This document shows positions 26,843 through 37,044 of a stretch of DNA of 64,000 bases, in pieces. The DNA is from JAXMAR01 sp046350295 (GTDB lineage: Bacteria; Planctomycetota; Planctomycetia; Gemmatales; Gemmataceae). A program made the position numbers and the translations under genes. A model generated the notes under the pieces. It saw only the letters and a list, made by a program, of their open reading frames with translations. It searched no databases and was not told the origin of the DNA. Position 1 is the first letter of the stretch. Every line of letters begins with the position of its first letter. Where the stretch lies: assembly GCA_046350295.1 (NCBI GenBank), contig JAXMAR010000022.1:1-64000 (forward strand), read 5' to 3'.

Positions 26843-28789
26843 ATGCAGGCCGTCGATCTAAGCAAGGAAGACATCCACACCTACCTCGCCCGCCACCAGA
26901 AGAAGGAACTGCTGCGCTTCCTCACCTGCGGCAGCGTCGATGACGGCAAGAGCACCCTCATCGGCCGGCTGCTGCACGACACCAAGATGATCTACGAGGA
27001 CCAGCTTTCCGCCGTGAAGCGCGACAGTGAGAAGGTCGGCACCACCGGCGCCGGCGAGATCGACCTCGCGCTCTTGACCGATGGGCTCAAGGCCGAGCGC
27101 GAGCAGGGGATTACGATCGACGTGGCGTATCGATACTTCTCGACCGATCGCCGCAAGTTCATCATCGCCGATACGCCCGGCCACGAGCAGTACACGCGCA
27201 ACATGGCTACCGGCGCCTCGACGGCGCAGCTCGCCATCATCCTCATCGACGCGCGCCACGGCGTCATGACCCAGACGCGGCGCCACTCGTTTATCGTGTC
27301 GCTCCTGGGGCTGCGGCACGTCGTCGTGGCGATCAACAAGATGGACCTCGTCGGCTTTTCGCGCGACGTGTTCGAGCGAATCAAGGATGACTACACGGGC
27401 TTTGTCGCCAAGCTCGACCTGCGCGACATCACCTTCATCCCGATGTCGGCGCTCAAGGGGGACAACGTCGTGTCCCGGAGCGAGGCGATGCCGTGGTACT
27501 CCGGCCCGCCGCTCCTGGACCATCTGGAGACGGTGCACATCGCCAGCGACCGTAACCTCATGGACCTGCGTTTCCCGGTGCAGTACGTCCTTCGCCCCAA
27601 CCTCGACTTCCGCGGTTTCTCCGGTACGGTGGCATCCGGTATCGTCCGCAAGGGGGACGAGATCATGGTGCTGCCGTCGGGCAAGCGCAGCCGGGTGAAG
27701 TCGATCGTGACGTACGACGGCGAGTTGGAAGAGGCGTTCGCGCCGCAGGCAGTGACCCTGACCCTGACCGACGAAGTGGACGTCAGCCGCGGCGACATGC
27801 TGGTACGGCCGGATAGCCCGCCGCACGTCAGCAGCCAGATCGAGGCGATGGTGGTGTGGATGGCCGAGCAGCCGCTCGTGCCCGGCCGAACCTACACCCT
27901 GAAGCACACCACGCGGCAGGTGGCGGCGGAGGTCGCGTCGTTCCGCTACGGCGTCGATGTCAACACCCTGGAACACCGCGCCATCGCCCGGCTGGGACTG
28001 AACGAGGTCGGGCATGTCCAACTCAGCCTGACGCAGGCCCTGGCGTGTGATCCATACCGCACCAACGCCGAGACCGGGGCTTTCATTCTTATCGACCGAT
28101 TGACGAACAACACGGTCGGGGCGGGAATGATCCTGGAGGCGGGCAGCGGCCGGGCAACGGGCGATGTCTGGGCATCGGAGCCCGCGGCGCGCCTGAAGGT
28201 GCGTGAGAGCCTGATCGCGCCGGCCGAGCGTGAAGAGCGCTACGGGCAGGCGCCGGTGACGGTGCTGCTGGTAGGGCTGACGGGGAGCGGCAAGAGCCGG
28301 ATCGCCTACGCGCTGGAGCGCCGCCTGTGGGACGAGGGCAGGGCGGTGACGGTGCTTTACGGTCAGAACATGCGGCAGGGCCTGAACCGCGACCTGGGTT
28401 TCACCGCCGATGATCGTTCCGAGAACCTGCGCCGGTCAGCCGAGGTTGCGCGGTTGATGAACGATGCGGGCGTCATCACCATCGCGGCGTTCGTGGCGCC
28501 GCACGAGGCGGTGCGCGAGAAGGTGAGGCAGGTGATCGGGCGGGACCGTCTTCTGGAGGTGTTCTGCACGGCGCCGATGGAGGTGCTGCGGGCGCGCGAC
28601 CGGAGCGGAGCGTATCGACTGGCCGACGAGGGCAAGATCGCGCAGATGCCGGGCGTGTCGGCGGCATTCGAAGAGCCGAAATCGCCCGACCTCGTGCTGC
28701 AGACCGACCAGATCAGCGTCGAGGAGAGCGTTCGCCGCATCGTCGAGTTGATGAAGGCGCGGGGCTATCTGCGCGAGCCGCCGTCGTGA
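26843..28789 (+). CDS. cysNC: bifunctional sulfate adenylyltransferase subunit 1 / APS kinase
   Basis: 648 residues from MQAVDLSKEDI. The N-terminal GTPase domain has GSVDDGKST (30-38), DTPGHEQYTRNM and NKMD, then two EF-Tu-like beta-barrels. The APS kinase domain begins near residue 470 with P-loop GLTGSGKS (about 478-485). The kinase part is atypical: GQNMRQGLNRDLGF stands where DGDNVRHGLN is usual, and MPGVSAAFEEP replaces the FTGIDDPYEAP type. Both enzyme steps give APS then PAPS. It ends four bases into a longer upstream frame of the next gene. Confidence 0.93.
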   Translation: MQAVDLSKEDIHTYLARHQKKELLRFLTCGSVDDGKSTLIGRLLHDTKMIYEDQLSAVKRDSEKVGTTGAGEIDLALLTDGLKAEREQGITIDVAYRYFSTDRRKFIIADTPGHEQYTRNMATGASTAQLAIILIDARHGVMTQTRRHSFIVSLLGLRHVVVAINKMDLVGFSRDVFERIKDDYTGFVAKLDLRDITFIPMSALKGDNVVSRSEAMPWYSGPPLLDHLETVHIASDRNLMDLRFPVQYVLRPNLDFRGFSGTVASGIVRKGDEIMVLPSGKRSRVKSIVTYDGELEEAFAPQAVTLTLTDEVDVSRGDMLVRPDSPPHVSSQIEAMVVWMAEQPLVPGRTYTLKHTTRQVAAEVASFRYGVDVNTLEHRAIARLGLNEVGHVQLSLTQALACDPYRTNAETGAFILIDRLTNNTVGAGMILEAGSGRATGDVWASEPAARLKVRESLIAPAEREERYGQAPVTVLLVGLTGSGKSRIAYALERRLWDEGRAVTVLYGQNMRQGLNRDLGFTADDRSENLRRSAEVARLMNDAGVITIAAFVAPHEAVREKVRQVIGRDRLLEVFCTAPMEVLRARDRSGAYRLADEGKIAQMPGVSAAFEEPKSPDLVLQTDQISVEESVRRIVELMKARGYLREPPS

Positions 28790-28911
28790 CGCGGAGCCGC
28801 TTGTTTCGGAACACCTTGATCCGCGGCGCCGCTTTGCCGGCGGACGCCAGATTGACACGTCGCGCCTCCGATAATACCTTGGAGCCTTTGCCGCTCCTGC
28901 CGGAGGCCGAC

Positions 28912-30819
28912 ATGCGTTCCGCGCCGCTCCTCATCCTGATATGTGTTTTGACATGGCTCGCGCCCGTTTCGGCGGGTGTCGGCGATCCGCAAATCCGCAC
29001 GGACCATCCCTGGTATCCCGGCGAGCTTTCCTGCTCGACGTTCGAGCGTCTCTTCGCGACCCAGGCGGCCCTCTACGAGCGGGTCACCGGCCTCAAGCTC
29101 GTGAGCGATCAGGACCGGGCCTTGGCCGCGTGGCTCTGGCGTAACACCCATTACTGGCACGGCGAGGAAGGCGCCGAAGACCTCTGGGGCCTGGGCTTCC
29201 GCAAGGGCCTGGACATGCGCTCGCGCGAATACTGGACCGGCCTCTTCGCCCACGGCTTCGGCCTGTGCGGCACGACCCATTCGCAGTGGGTCGCCGAGAT
29301 GGAGGCGCTCCTGGGTCACGGGCGGGGCCGCGGCGTCGGCGTCGACGGGCACAATACTTTCGAGGCGCTGCTCGAAGGCGGCCCGTACGGCAAGGGGAAG
29401 TGGGTCCTTCTCGACCACGACCAATCCACGGTCATCTTCGACAAGGAAGGAAAACGTCTCCTGGCCATGGCCGAGATCCACAAGGACTGGAAGCGTCTCA
29501 CCAGCCGCGACTTCCTGCCGGAGCGTCAACCCTGGCTCGTGTGCGGCCTGCACCCCGGTGACGCCGAAGCCTACCGGCGCTACGAAGTCGCCGAGTACCT
29601 GGCCGGCTACAGTGGGCCGCCTCCCCTGATGCATCTGCGCCGCGGCGAGACGCTGCGCCGCTATCTCCACCCCGGCCTGGCGGACGGCAAGACCTTCGTT
29701 TTCTGGGGCCGCAACTACAACACGGGCGGCATTCCCGGCCCCGAGCGCTCGCACACCTGGGTCAACCAGCCGGACAAGATGTATGGCTCGCACGCGGGCG
29801 CCGGCTACCATGCGGGCCAGGCGCGCTTCGCCAACGCCGTCTTCACTTACCGTCCCGACTTCAACGGCGCTTACAAGGAAGGCGTCGTGGAGGAGAGCGA
29901 CCGCCACGTCGTCTTCGAATTCCGCGCTCCGTTCCTCATCGCCGCCACGCCTCCCAACGCCAAGCCCTGGGGCATCTATGACGCCGGCTGCAAGAACGGC
30001 CTCGTCCTCCACGGCAAGGGGCGTTGTTCCGTTGCCGTGTCGATTGACGACGGCAAAACGTGGAAAGACGCAGGCGCCTTCCGCGACGGTCTCGACCTGA
30101 CAGACATCGTCAAAGGGCGCCGCCAGTATCTCTTGAAGTTCGGCGCCGCCGCCTCCGAGTTAATCGACACCGGGCTGACGATGACCACGGTCTGCCAGGT
30201 CAATTCCTCGGTGGCGCCGCGGCTCAAGGACAACGCGACAAAGCTGACGTTCGAGGCCTCGGGTCACGCCGTCGTCTCCGCCGGGCCGAACCTCGACCAT
30301 GCGCGGACACACCTCGTCGCCGGCAAATTCGGCTCGCCGCAGGTCACCCTGGAGTTGAAGACGCCGCGCAAGGAGCCGGCGCTGACGCTGTACGCGGCGG
30401 CCCACGTCCTCTCCTCGAGCCCGCCGCGGCCCGAAATCCGCTACCAGATCGAGTACTCGCTCGACGGCGGCAAGCGCTGGCGGCCGGTCGTCAAGGACTG
30501 GTCCATTCCCCGGCGGGGGGACGAACCGGCGGACTTCTGGTCGCAAAGCATGTGCTGGGGCTCGACGCCTCTCAAGGAGGAGCCGACCGGACCGGTGCAG
30601 GTGCGCTTTCGCAATGACGGCGGCAAGGTCTACGCGCGGGCGGAAGCCCACCTGGTCTACCGCGCGCAGAGCGACGACCGGACGAAGGTGACCTTCGCCT
30701 ACACCGACACGACGGGGCCGCACGAAGCGTCCCATGTCTTCGGGTCCACGGGCACGGCGGAGATCACGACGAAGCGCGGAACGCAGACACGCTGGCTCGA
30801 GTTCGAAATCGTGAAGTGA
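28912..30819 (+). CDS. secreted transglutaminase-like protein
   Basis: 635 residues from MRSAPLLILICVLTWLAPVSAG, with GGAGG five bases upstream. A classical signal peptide is followed by a papain-like core: C119 in GFGLCGTTHSQW, H147 in VDGHNTFEAL and D168 in WVLLDHDQS, the Cys-His-Asp triad order of transglutaminases. The C-terminal ~400 residues are beta-rich and unrecognised. It may cross-link or cleave proteins in the periplasm. TTGACA at 28852 with a GATAAT 12 bases on is too tightly spaced for a standard promoter. Confidence 0.7.
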   Translation: MRSAPLLILICVLTWLAPVSAGVGDPQIRTDHPWYPGELSCSTFERLFATQAALYERVTGLKLVSDQDRALAAWLWRNTHYWHGEEGAEDLWGLGFRKGLDMRSREYWTGLFAHGFGLCGTTHSQWVAEMEALLGHGRGRGVGVDGHNTFEALLEGGPYGKGKWVLLDHDQSTVIFDKEGKRLLAMAEIHKDWKRLTSRDFLPERQPWLVCGLHPGDAEAYRRYEVAEYLAGYSGPPPLMHLRRGETLRRYLHPGLADGKTFVFWGRNYNTGGIPGPERSHTWVNQPDKMYGSHAGAGYHAGQARFANAVFTYRPDFNGAYKEGVVEESDRHVVFEFRAPFLIAATPPNAKPWGIYDAGCKNGLVLHGKGRCSVAVSIDDGKTWKDAGAFRDGLDLTDIVKGRRQYLLKFGAAASELIDTGLTMTTVCQVNSSVAPRLKDNATKLTFEASGHAVVSAGPNLDHARTHLVAGKFGSPQVTLELKTPRKEPALTLYAAAHVLSSSPPRPEIRYQIEYSLDGGKRWRPVVKDWSIPRRGDEPADFWSQSMCWGSTPLKEEPTGPVQVRFRNDGGKVYARAEAHLVYRAQSDDRTKVTFAYTDTTGPHEASHVFGSTGTAEITTKRGTQTRWLEFEIVK

Positions 30820-30843
30820 GACCCGCCTTTCCCCGCCACGCTG

Positions 30844-33800
30844 CTATTTCGGCATGCGCCACAGCCGCGCCTCGCCGACCAGGTGCGTCGTCACGAGGAA
30901 GCGGCCGTCCGGCGTGAAGCGAGCGTGCGACATCGGCACGGTGCGGAAGGAATCCACGCGCTCACCGTTCGAAAGGTCGTAGAGGAGGGCCTGGCCTTCG
31001 AGCAGGGCGACAAGGAGATAACGTTTGTCCGGCGTGAAGGCCAGCAACTGGATGCCCGGTGGAATCGGGAAGCGGCCAATCTCGCGATCGGCGTCGAGGT
31101 CGTAGATCAAGAGCGATTGCTCGGTCGGCCAGGCGGCCCGCTTGGAATCGGCCGAGAAGGCCAGGCGCGTGAAGGGGCCGGCGTCATTCGGCGTCTCCGC
31201 GTGACTCAACCCGTCTTGCAGGTTGATCAGCCACGTTTCCTTGTCACCCGCGACCAGCGCCCAGCGACCGTCCGGGGAAAGCTCGACGGCGGAGTGCTCG
31301 GCGCCGCTCGGCAGCTTGAGCTTGTCGACGCCGGCGGCGTCGAGGAGGATGGGGGTCCACTTCTTGCGGGCGATGATGACCTCCCCCTTGCCGTTGAGGG
31401 CGAGCACGGGAGCGACGAGCAGGCGTTCCTTGGCGGGAGTCACCGCCGTCAGGTCCCAGATCTTGAGTCGGGGCGGCCCCACCTTGAGAAGGGCGTGAAT
31501 GGTGAAGGCCGTCTTGCCGTCGTCGGCGACAGCGAGGCGGGTGGGGGGCGCCTTGCTGTCACGGACGGAGAGATCCTTGCCCGTCCGGATGTCGCTGATG
31601 CGCAGCGAGCCGTCCTTATGAATGGCGATCATCCGTTCGCCGTCGGGGAGGATGCGGAAGTCGATGCGGTCATCGCGGCCCGGCAGAAGCGCCTCGAGGC
31701 GGATGCTGGCGCGGGCCGCCGGAAGCGTGACCGGTTCCCCCGGTTTGCTCAGACGATACATCTGAATCGTGCCGTCGGAAAGACCGGCCGCCAGGTAGCG
31801 ACCCTCCGCGCTGAAGGCGAGAGCGCCGATCGGGCTGTCCTTGAATTTCTGCGGCTCGCGCAGGGTGAGGCGGCGCGGGCCGTCCCCCCCACCCTCGGCC
31901 CCTCCCCCACCCGGGGGGAGGGGAGAAAGGTCCCAGAGGAGGATCTGGCCGTCGGAGCCGCCGGCGGCGAGGAAGCGGGCGTCGGGGCTGATCGCCAGGC
32001 GCCGGCCTTCGCCGCTCAGGCCGTGCAGCACATGAAGCCGCGCGCCTTTTTCCCAGTCCCAGACACGGACGGAGCCGTCGCGTCCCGTCGACAGCAACAG
32101 CCGGTTGTCGGGCGATCCGAGAAGGAAGTGGACGCCGGTCGGTTCCGGGGCGACGTCGGTGGAGTGGCCGGTGAAGAGGCCAAGCTGGCGGCCGGTGTCG
32201 GCTTCCCAGACGTGAATCTGTCCCTTGGCGCCGGCGGCGGCCAGGGCCTTGCCGGAGTGGTCGAGCGTCAGGCCCTCGACATCGGAGGTCGTGGTGGCGA
32301 AGGCGACGCGATCAGCCCCGGTATCGGCGTCGAAGGAGAGGATCTTGCCGTCCTTGCCGGAGACAAAGACAGTCTTGCCCTTGGGATCGAAGCTCGTTCG
32401 CAAAGCGGCGAAGGGAAGGCGAAGCGTCTTCTTGAGTCCTTCCTTGGGATGCCAGAAGCGGATGGCGAGGTCGCCGCACGGGACGGCAAGCCGCGCGCCA
32501 TCCGGACTGACGGCCAGGCCTTCGGGGCTCGCCAGCGTGGCGAAACTCTGAGCGACGCTCTGATCGGCCAGGTTCCATACGAGGAGCTTGCGATCGGCGC
32601 CCACGCTGACGAGATGCTGGCCGTCCGGCAAGAACGCGAGGCTGACGACGGGGGCAAGGTGGCCGTCGAGGCCGGTCTGCGGCAGGCGGTCCTTGACGTC
32701 GTGAACGAAGAGGGTTCGCCCGTCATAGCCGACGTAGCCCGCGAGCCAGCGCCCATCGGGGCTCTGGGTAAACAGGCCGGGCGCGGTCCAGGGGGCGAGC
32801 AGTGTGGCGCCCAGGCGCTTGCCCGTCTTGAAATCGAGCTGGGTCGCCGAGAACGGGTTGGCGAGCTTGGCGGAGGCCAGCTTGGCGACGAAAAGAGAGC
32901 CGCCTTGCTCGAAGCCGAGCAGAGCGTCGCCGGCGACGTCGGCGTGCCAGGCCTTTCTCGTCGTCGCGTCGCCCGGCATTGGTGTGTGCCACAGGCTGGT
33001 CTCGGAGGCGCCCGCGATGGCAAGATGGAACCCGTCCGGACTGAAGGCGACGACCGCCTTGGTGTGGGCCTTTTCGAGCAGCGGCGGATCGGGGAAGTAT
33101 GTCTTGAGGCGGCGGTGATAAAGGCGGACGGCGCCGCTGGCCTGCCCGATGGCGAGCCAATCTCCCTTCGGCTGGAACGAGAGTGACACTGCCTGGCTGA
33201 CGAGCGGGACCTCCTCGGTCTTGTCTTCGTGGACCTGGTGCAGATAGAGCCGCGGGCTCTGGCTGAAGGCCAGGACGCTCGAATCGGAGCTGAACGCGAC
33301 GGCATTCGCGGCGGCGAACCAGTTGCGCACCTCGACATTCTTCGGCAAGCTCCACAGGCGAACGCTCAGGTCACGGCCGGCACTGGCAAGCCATTGACCG
33401 TCCGGGCTCAGGGCGACCGCGTCGACGGGCTGACTGTGGCCGCGGAAGACGTGGCGGACGCGGCCCGTTCCTGTTTCGAACACCAGGACGTCGTCGCCGC
33501 TGCCGATCGCTGCGAGGGCGCCGTCGGCGCTGAAGCTCGGGGCCGTGCTGGGACCGGAGAGGCGATAGCGTGAGCCGCCGAGGATGCCGACGAGCTCGAC
33601 CGGCGGCTTGAGGTTGGCCTCCCCCAGATGCTCCGGCACAGGGATGGCCGGAAACGGATCGAGCGGGCTGGCGCGCGCCGCCAGGGCGCCCGCGTCGGGG
33701 ACGGGGTAGACGGGCCAGGCCGGCTCCTCCGGCTTGATGCGCACCAGGGCGATCGACGTCACCTGCCCGCGCGTGATGGTGACATGGTCGCGCACGAGAC

Positions 33801-35199
33801 GCAGGCCCGGGAAGCCGTCGCCAAGCGCCAGGAGGTACTCTCCGGGAGGAAGGTCCAGCTCGCCGCGGCCGGCGCTGACCCGCAGCCGCGAGAACTCGCG
33901 GTCCGGCTCGTCGGCGCGGCGCACGATGAGGAGGGCGTCCGGCAGATCGGCGTCGGCCTGGAGCACGCCGTAGTTGGTCCGCTCGCGATAAACGAGGAAG
34001 CCGGCGGCGCCTCCGATCACGAGCAGCAGAAGGGCGCCGAGCAGCAGACGTCGGCGCCGTCTGCGGCGCGGCTCGTCGGCTCGCGCAAAAGGAGCCAGCG
34101 CCGCGGCGACCTCGGCAGGCGTCTGGTAGCGCTGGGTCGGGTCCTTGGCCAGCATCCTGTCGAGGATATAGGCGAGGCCGGCGGGCGCGTCGGGCCGGAG
34201 CTGACGCAGGGCCCTCGGCTTCTCCTCGACGTGTCGTTTCAGCTTCTCGGATACCTTGCCTTCGGGGAAGAGGACCTGGCCGGTCAGAAGCTGGTACAGG
34301 GTGCAACCGAGCGCATAGATGTCGGAGCGGATGTCGGCCGTGCGTGTATCCTTGATCTGCTCAGGGGCGATGTAGTCGGGCGTGCCCATGACGCTGCCGG
34401 CCCCGGTGAGCTGCCCGGTGCTTTCGGGTCGGCCGGGGTATGTAGCGGGGGCCGGAGCGGTTTCCGCCTTGATGCCGGTTCCGGTCTTCTCGGCGGCGGC
34501 CTCTTCCTGGGCGAAGCGGGCGAGGCCGAAGTCCAGGATCTTGATGTCGCCGCGCTCGGTGCGCATCAGGTTGTCGGGCTTGATGTCGCGGTGCACCATC
34601 CGGTTCTGGTGCGCGTGCTCCAGGCCGAGCGCCGCCTGGCGAATGATGTCGCAGGCCTCGGCGATGTCGAGCTTCCCCTTGTCCTTCAGATACTGGGCGA
34701 GGGTTTGCCCTTCGACGAACTCCATCACCAGGAAGTGCGTGGCGCCCGCTTCATCGGCGTCGAATGCGGCGACGATGTTGGGATGGTGCAGCCGGGCCGC
34801 CGCCTGCACTTCGCGGCGGAAGCGCTCGACCGAAGCGCGATGAGCCAGGTCCTTGGGATGGACGACCTTGAGGGCGACCGGACGGTCCATCATGCGATGC
34901 TCGGCCTGGAACACCAGGCCCATCCCGCCGCCGCCCACGAAGCGAGTGATCTTGTAGCGCGGGTGCTTGTGCAGCTCGGGGGGGACGTCGAGGGAGAAGG
35001 AAGACTCCGCGTCCGTTTTTTCGTCCGAGAGCAACGCGGCGACGTCGGACTGGAGCGTCGGCAGTTCTGCGGAGGAGGGAGGCTTGGCGGCGCCGGCAGG
35101 GGGAAGGAACTGCACGGTCTCCGCGGAGCGCGGCGGAGTACCGGGCGGCGCCTCCGCGCCTTCCGCGAGCGTCTTATGGTCGTCGTGCGGTTCCGCCAT
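30844..35199 (-). CDS. Ser/Thr protein kinase with transmembrane helix and WD40 repeats
   Basis: 1451 residues. The Hanks-type kinase domain (about 82-372) has GGGGMG, VALK (K111), HRDIKPDN (H203, D205), DFG (223-225) and GTPDYIAPEQ. A basic stop-transfer RRRRRR and one transmembrane helix lie at about 386-405. The large C-terminal part carries two WD40-type propellers (units such as AVALSPDGQWLASAGRDLSVRLWSL). The N-terminal 80 residues are Pro/Glu-rich. Membrane-bound kinases with outward WD40 domains are common in Gemmataceae signalling. Substrates are unknown. Confidence 0.92.
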   Translation of the reverse strand: MAEPHDDHKTLAEGAEAPPGTPPRSAETVQFLPPAGAAKPPSSAELPTLQSDVAALLSDEKTDAESSFSLDVPPELHKHPRYKITRFVGGGGMGLVFQAEHRMMDRPVALKVVHPKDLAHRASVERFRREVQAAARLHHPNIVAAFDADEAGATHFLVMEFVEGQTLAQYLKDKGKLDIAEACDIIRQAALGLEHAHQNRMVHRDIKPDNLMRTERGDIKILDFGLARFAQEEAAAEKTGTGIKAETAPAPATYPGRPESTGQLTGAGSVMGTPDYIAPEQIKDTRTADIRSDIYALGCTLYQLLTGQVLFPEGKVSEKLKRHVEEKPRALRQLRPDAPAGLAYILDRMLAKDPTQRYQTPAEVAAALAPFARADEPRRRRRRRLLLGALLLLVIGGAAGFLVYRERTNYGVLQADADLPDALLIVRRADEPDREFSRLRVSAGRGELDLPPGEYLLALGDGFPGLRLVRDHVTITRGQVTSIALVRIKPEEPAWPVYPVPDAGALAARASPLDPFPAIPVPEHLGEANLKPPVELVGILGGSRYRLSGPSTAPSFSADGALAAIGSGDDVLVFETGTGRVRHVFRGHSQPVDAVALSPDGQWLASAGRDLSVRLWSLPKNVEVRNWFAAANAVAFSSDSSVLAFSQSPRLYLHQVHEDKTEEVPLVSQAVSLSFQPKGDWLAIGQASGAVRLYHRRLKTYFPDPPLLEKAHTKAVVAFSPDGFHLAIAGASETSLWHTPMPGDATTRKAWHADVAGDALLGFEQGGSLFVAKLASAKLANPFSATQLDFKTGKRLGATLLAPWTAPGLFTQSPDGRWLAGYVGYDGRTLFVHDVKDRLPQTGLDGHLAPVVSLAFLPDGQHLVSVGADRKLLVWNLADQSVAQSFATLASPEGLAVSPDGARLAVPCGDLAIRFWHPKEGLKKTLRLPFAALRTSFDPKGKTVFVSGKDGKILSFDADTGADRVAFATTTSDVEGLTLDHSGKALAAAGAKGQIHVWEADTGRQLGLFTGHSTDVAPEPTGVHFLLGSPDNRLLLSTGRDGSVRVWDWEKGARLHVLHGLSGEGRRLAISPDARFLAAGGSDGQILLWDLSPLPPGGGGAEGGGDGPRRLTLREPQKFKDSPIGALAFSAEGRYLAAGLSDGTIQMYRLSKPGEPVTLPAARASIRLEALLPGRDDRIDFRILPDGERMIAIHKDGSLRISDIRTGKDLSVRDSKAPPTRLAVADDGKTAFTIHALLKVGPPRLKIWDLTAVTPAKERLLVAPVLALNGKGEVIIARKKWTPILLDAAGVDKLKLPSGAEHSAVELSPDGRWALVAGDKETWLINLQDGLSHAETPNDAGPFTRLAFSADSKRAAWPTEQSLLIYDLDADREIGRFPIPPGIQLLAFTPDKRYLLVALLEGQALLYDLSNGERVDSFRTVPMSHARFTPDGRFLVTTHLVGEARLWRMPK

Positions 35200-35368
35200 A
35201 TCGCGTTTTTTCCTCTCTTGCAGTGTAACGCGGAGCGGAGCCGACGCAAAGACGCGACTCGCAAGCTCGGGCGATCCGTTCCCCAGAAGCCGACGAGATG
35301 ATGGCTCCTGAAGATTGCACCCTTGCCGCGATGAGGCGAATGTCGCGGACGGGTCCGGCGGCGAGTGT

Positions 35369-36067
35369 TTACCGCATCTCCAGAAGGTACGCCCACTGGC
35401 CGATCACGTTCTTGTGGCGTCGCCAGCGAAACGCCTTGCCGAAGACGGGAGACGCATACCAGCCGGCCTTCGCCGCGACCGGCTCGTAGCCTGCCGGGCG
35501 CCAGACGAGGGGTTGGAAATCGATGTGCGAGCGGCGCGCGTCGATGAGCCAGTACTCCGGAATCTCCGCCTTGTGATATGCGTGCAGCAGCTTGTCGGCG
35601 TCTTTCTTCTCCGATGATGGGCTGATGATCTCGCTGACCCAGTCGGGCGTTCCTTCCAACTCGATGAAGTCCTGCCCGTCCTTGGTGGGGACCAGGCGGA
35701 CCTTGCCGCTCTGGAGGGTCGCCCAGGTAACAAAGAGGCCATCCGGCTCGGTGGACAAGTCGGCGCCTTTGTTTACGAGCCGTGTCCGGTCGCTGTAGAA
35801 GTCGCCGAGGTTGTCACTCACGGCCAGGGTCGCCAGGATACGGGTTTCCTCGGTCTTGATACGGTTGTGGGAGAGGAGGCGTTCGGGGCTCATGTCCAGC
35901 CAGATCTCTCCATTGAGAAAGGTGATGACGCCTTCTCGCGGAAAATCATCCGCTTGGCTCCAGGCGCGAAAACCCGCCAGCGTGGTCGCGCCACGCGGGA
36001 TGACGAGCGGGAACGGCCCAACGGGGTCTTGTTTCTTGCTTCGTCGCTCGGCAACGGTTGGTCGCAT
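35369..36067 (-). CDS. Uma2 family endonuclease-like protein
   Basis: 232 residues from MRPTVAERRSKK (an ATG ten codons upstream is possible; neither has a ribosome site). The Uma2/DUF820 fold is seen in LNGEIWLDMSPERLLSHNRIK, TEPDGLFV, WVSEIISPSS...KKDADKLLHAYHKAEIPEYWLID. The catalytic pattern E-x(n)-D-x(n)-E is present. Function of this family, often with large copy number in planctomycetes, is not established. Confidence 0.85.
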   Translation of the reverse strand: MRPTVAERRSKKQDPVGPFPLVIPRGATTLAGFRAWSQADDFPREGVITFLNGEIWLDMSPERLLSHNRIKTEETRILATLAVSDNLGDFYSDRTRLVNKGADLSTEPDGLFVTWATLQSGKVRLVPTKDGQDFIELEGTPDWVSEIISPSSEKKDADKLLHAYHKAEIPEYWLIDARRSHIDFQPLVWRPAGYEPVAAKAGWYASPVFGKAFRWRRHKNVIGQWAYLLEMR

Positions 36068-36102
36068 GGCGCCCGGTCTCTCGTCTGTGGGCAGCATTCG
36101 CC

Positions 36103-36125
36103 GCGGTTCTACGAACCGGGGCTAA
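36103..36125. repeat. GGTTCTACGAACCGGGGCTAA repeat copy
   Basis: GGTTCTACGAACCGG is palindromic around TAC and is followed by GGCTAA. The same unit appears at 41247-41270, as CCCCGGTTC-TGC-GAACCGGGG followed by CTAA. It sits between Uma2 and hisG. Confidence 0.55.
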
Positions 36126-36134
36126 CCCTTTCGG

Positions 36135-37010
36135 TCAGTCGATGATCTTGTTCAGCGGATATTCGACGATGCCGCGCGCTCCCGCAGCCTTGAGCTGGGG
36201 AATGATGTGCCGCACGGTGTTCTCGTCGATGATGGTGTTGACGGCGACCCAGGTCTGATCCGAGAGCGAGGAGATCGTCGGGTTCTGCAACGCCGGCAGG
36301 ATCTTGAGCACGGATGCGAGCTCGGCATGGCGCACGTTCATCATCAGACCGACTTTCCCCTCCGCGGCCATGGCGCCCTGGACCATGAGGATCAGGTCGT
36401 CCATCTTCTGCTTTTTCCACGGGTCCTTGGCCGCTTTCTGGTTGGCGATGAAGCGCGTCGTGCTCTGCAAAAGCTCGGCGACGATGCGCAGGTTGTTCGC
36501 CTTGAGCGAGCTGCCGGTCTCCGTGACGTCGACGATGGCGTCCGCCAGGCGCGGCGGCTTGACCTCGGTGGCCCCCCAGCTGAACTCGACATGCGCCTCG
36601 ACGCCGTGCTGGGCGAGCCAGCGCCGCGTCGTGCCGACCAGTTCGGTGGCAATGCGCTTGCCCTGCAAATCCTTGACGTTCTGGATCGGCGAATCGTTGG
36701 GGACCGCGAGGACCCAGCGCACCGGCCGCCGGCTCACCTTCGAAAAGACGAGCTGGGCCATCTCGACGACTTTCGCCTCGTTCTCCATGACCCAGTCGTA
36801 GCCGGTCAGGCCGCAATCGAGCGAGCCGTCCTCGACGTAGCGCGGCATCTCCTGGGCGCGGATGAGCGTGCAGTGGATCTCCGGATCGTCGATGGCCGGG
36901 TAGTAGCTGCGGCTGGCGTACGTGATCTTGTAGCCGGCCTTGCGGAAGAGATCGGCGGTGGCCTCCTGGAGGCTGCCCGCGGGCAGGCCGAGGCGGAGTT
37001 GCGGGGGCAT
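36135..37010 (-). CDS. hisG: ATP phosphoribosyltransferase (long form)
   Basis: 291 residues from MPPQLRLGLPAGSLQEAT. Recognisable parts: GLPAGSLQEATADLF, CGLTGYDWV, RIATELVGTTRRWLA and IVDVTETGSSLKANNLRIV. The last ~80 residues form the ACT-like regulatory domain of long HisG proteins, so histidine feedback is likely. It catalyses the first step of histidine synthesis. hisI lies upstream on the same strand, with a 165-base repeat-bearing gap. Confidence 0.94.
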   Translation of the reverse strand: MPPQLRLGLPAGSLQEATADLFRKAGYKITYASRSYYPAIDDPEIHCTLIRAQEMPRYVEDGSLDCGLTGYDWVMENEAKVVEMAQLVFSKVSRRPVRWVLAVPNDSPIQNVKDLQGKRIATELVGTTRRWLAQHGVEAHVEFSWGATEVKPPRLADAIVDVTETGSSLKANNLRIVAELLQSTTRFIANQKAAKDPWKKQKMDDLILMVQGAMAAEGKVGLMMNVRHAELASVLKILPALQNPTISSLSDQTWVAVNTIIDENTVRHIIPQLKAAGARGIVEYPLNKIID

Positions 37011-37044
37011 TATCGCGTAGTCCTTCTTTTCCAGATTCCAACCG

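Noticed and set aside
28852..28875. TTGACA and GATAAT as a promoter of the transglutaminase-like gene
   Set aside because: The spacing is 12 bases, too short for a sigma-70 promoter.
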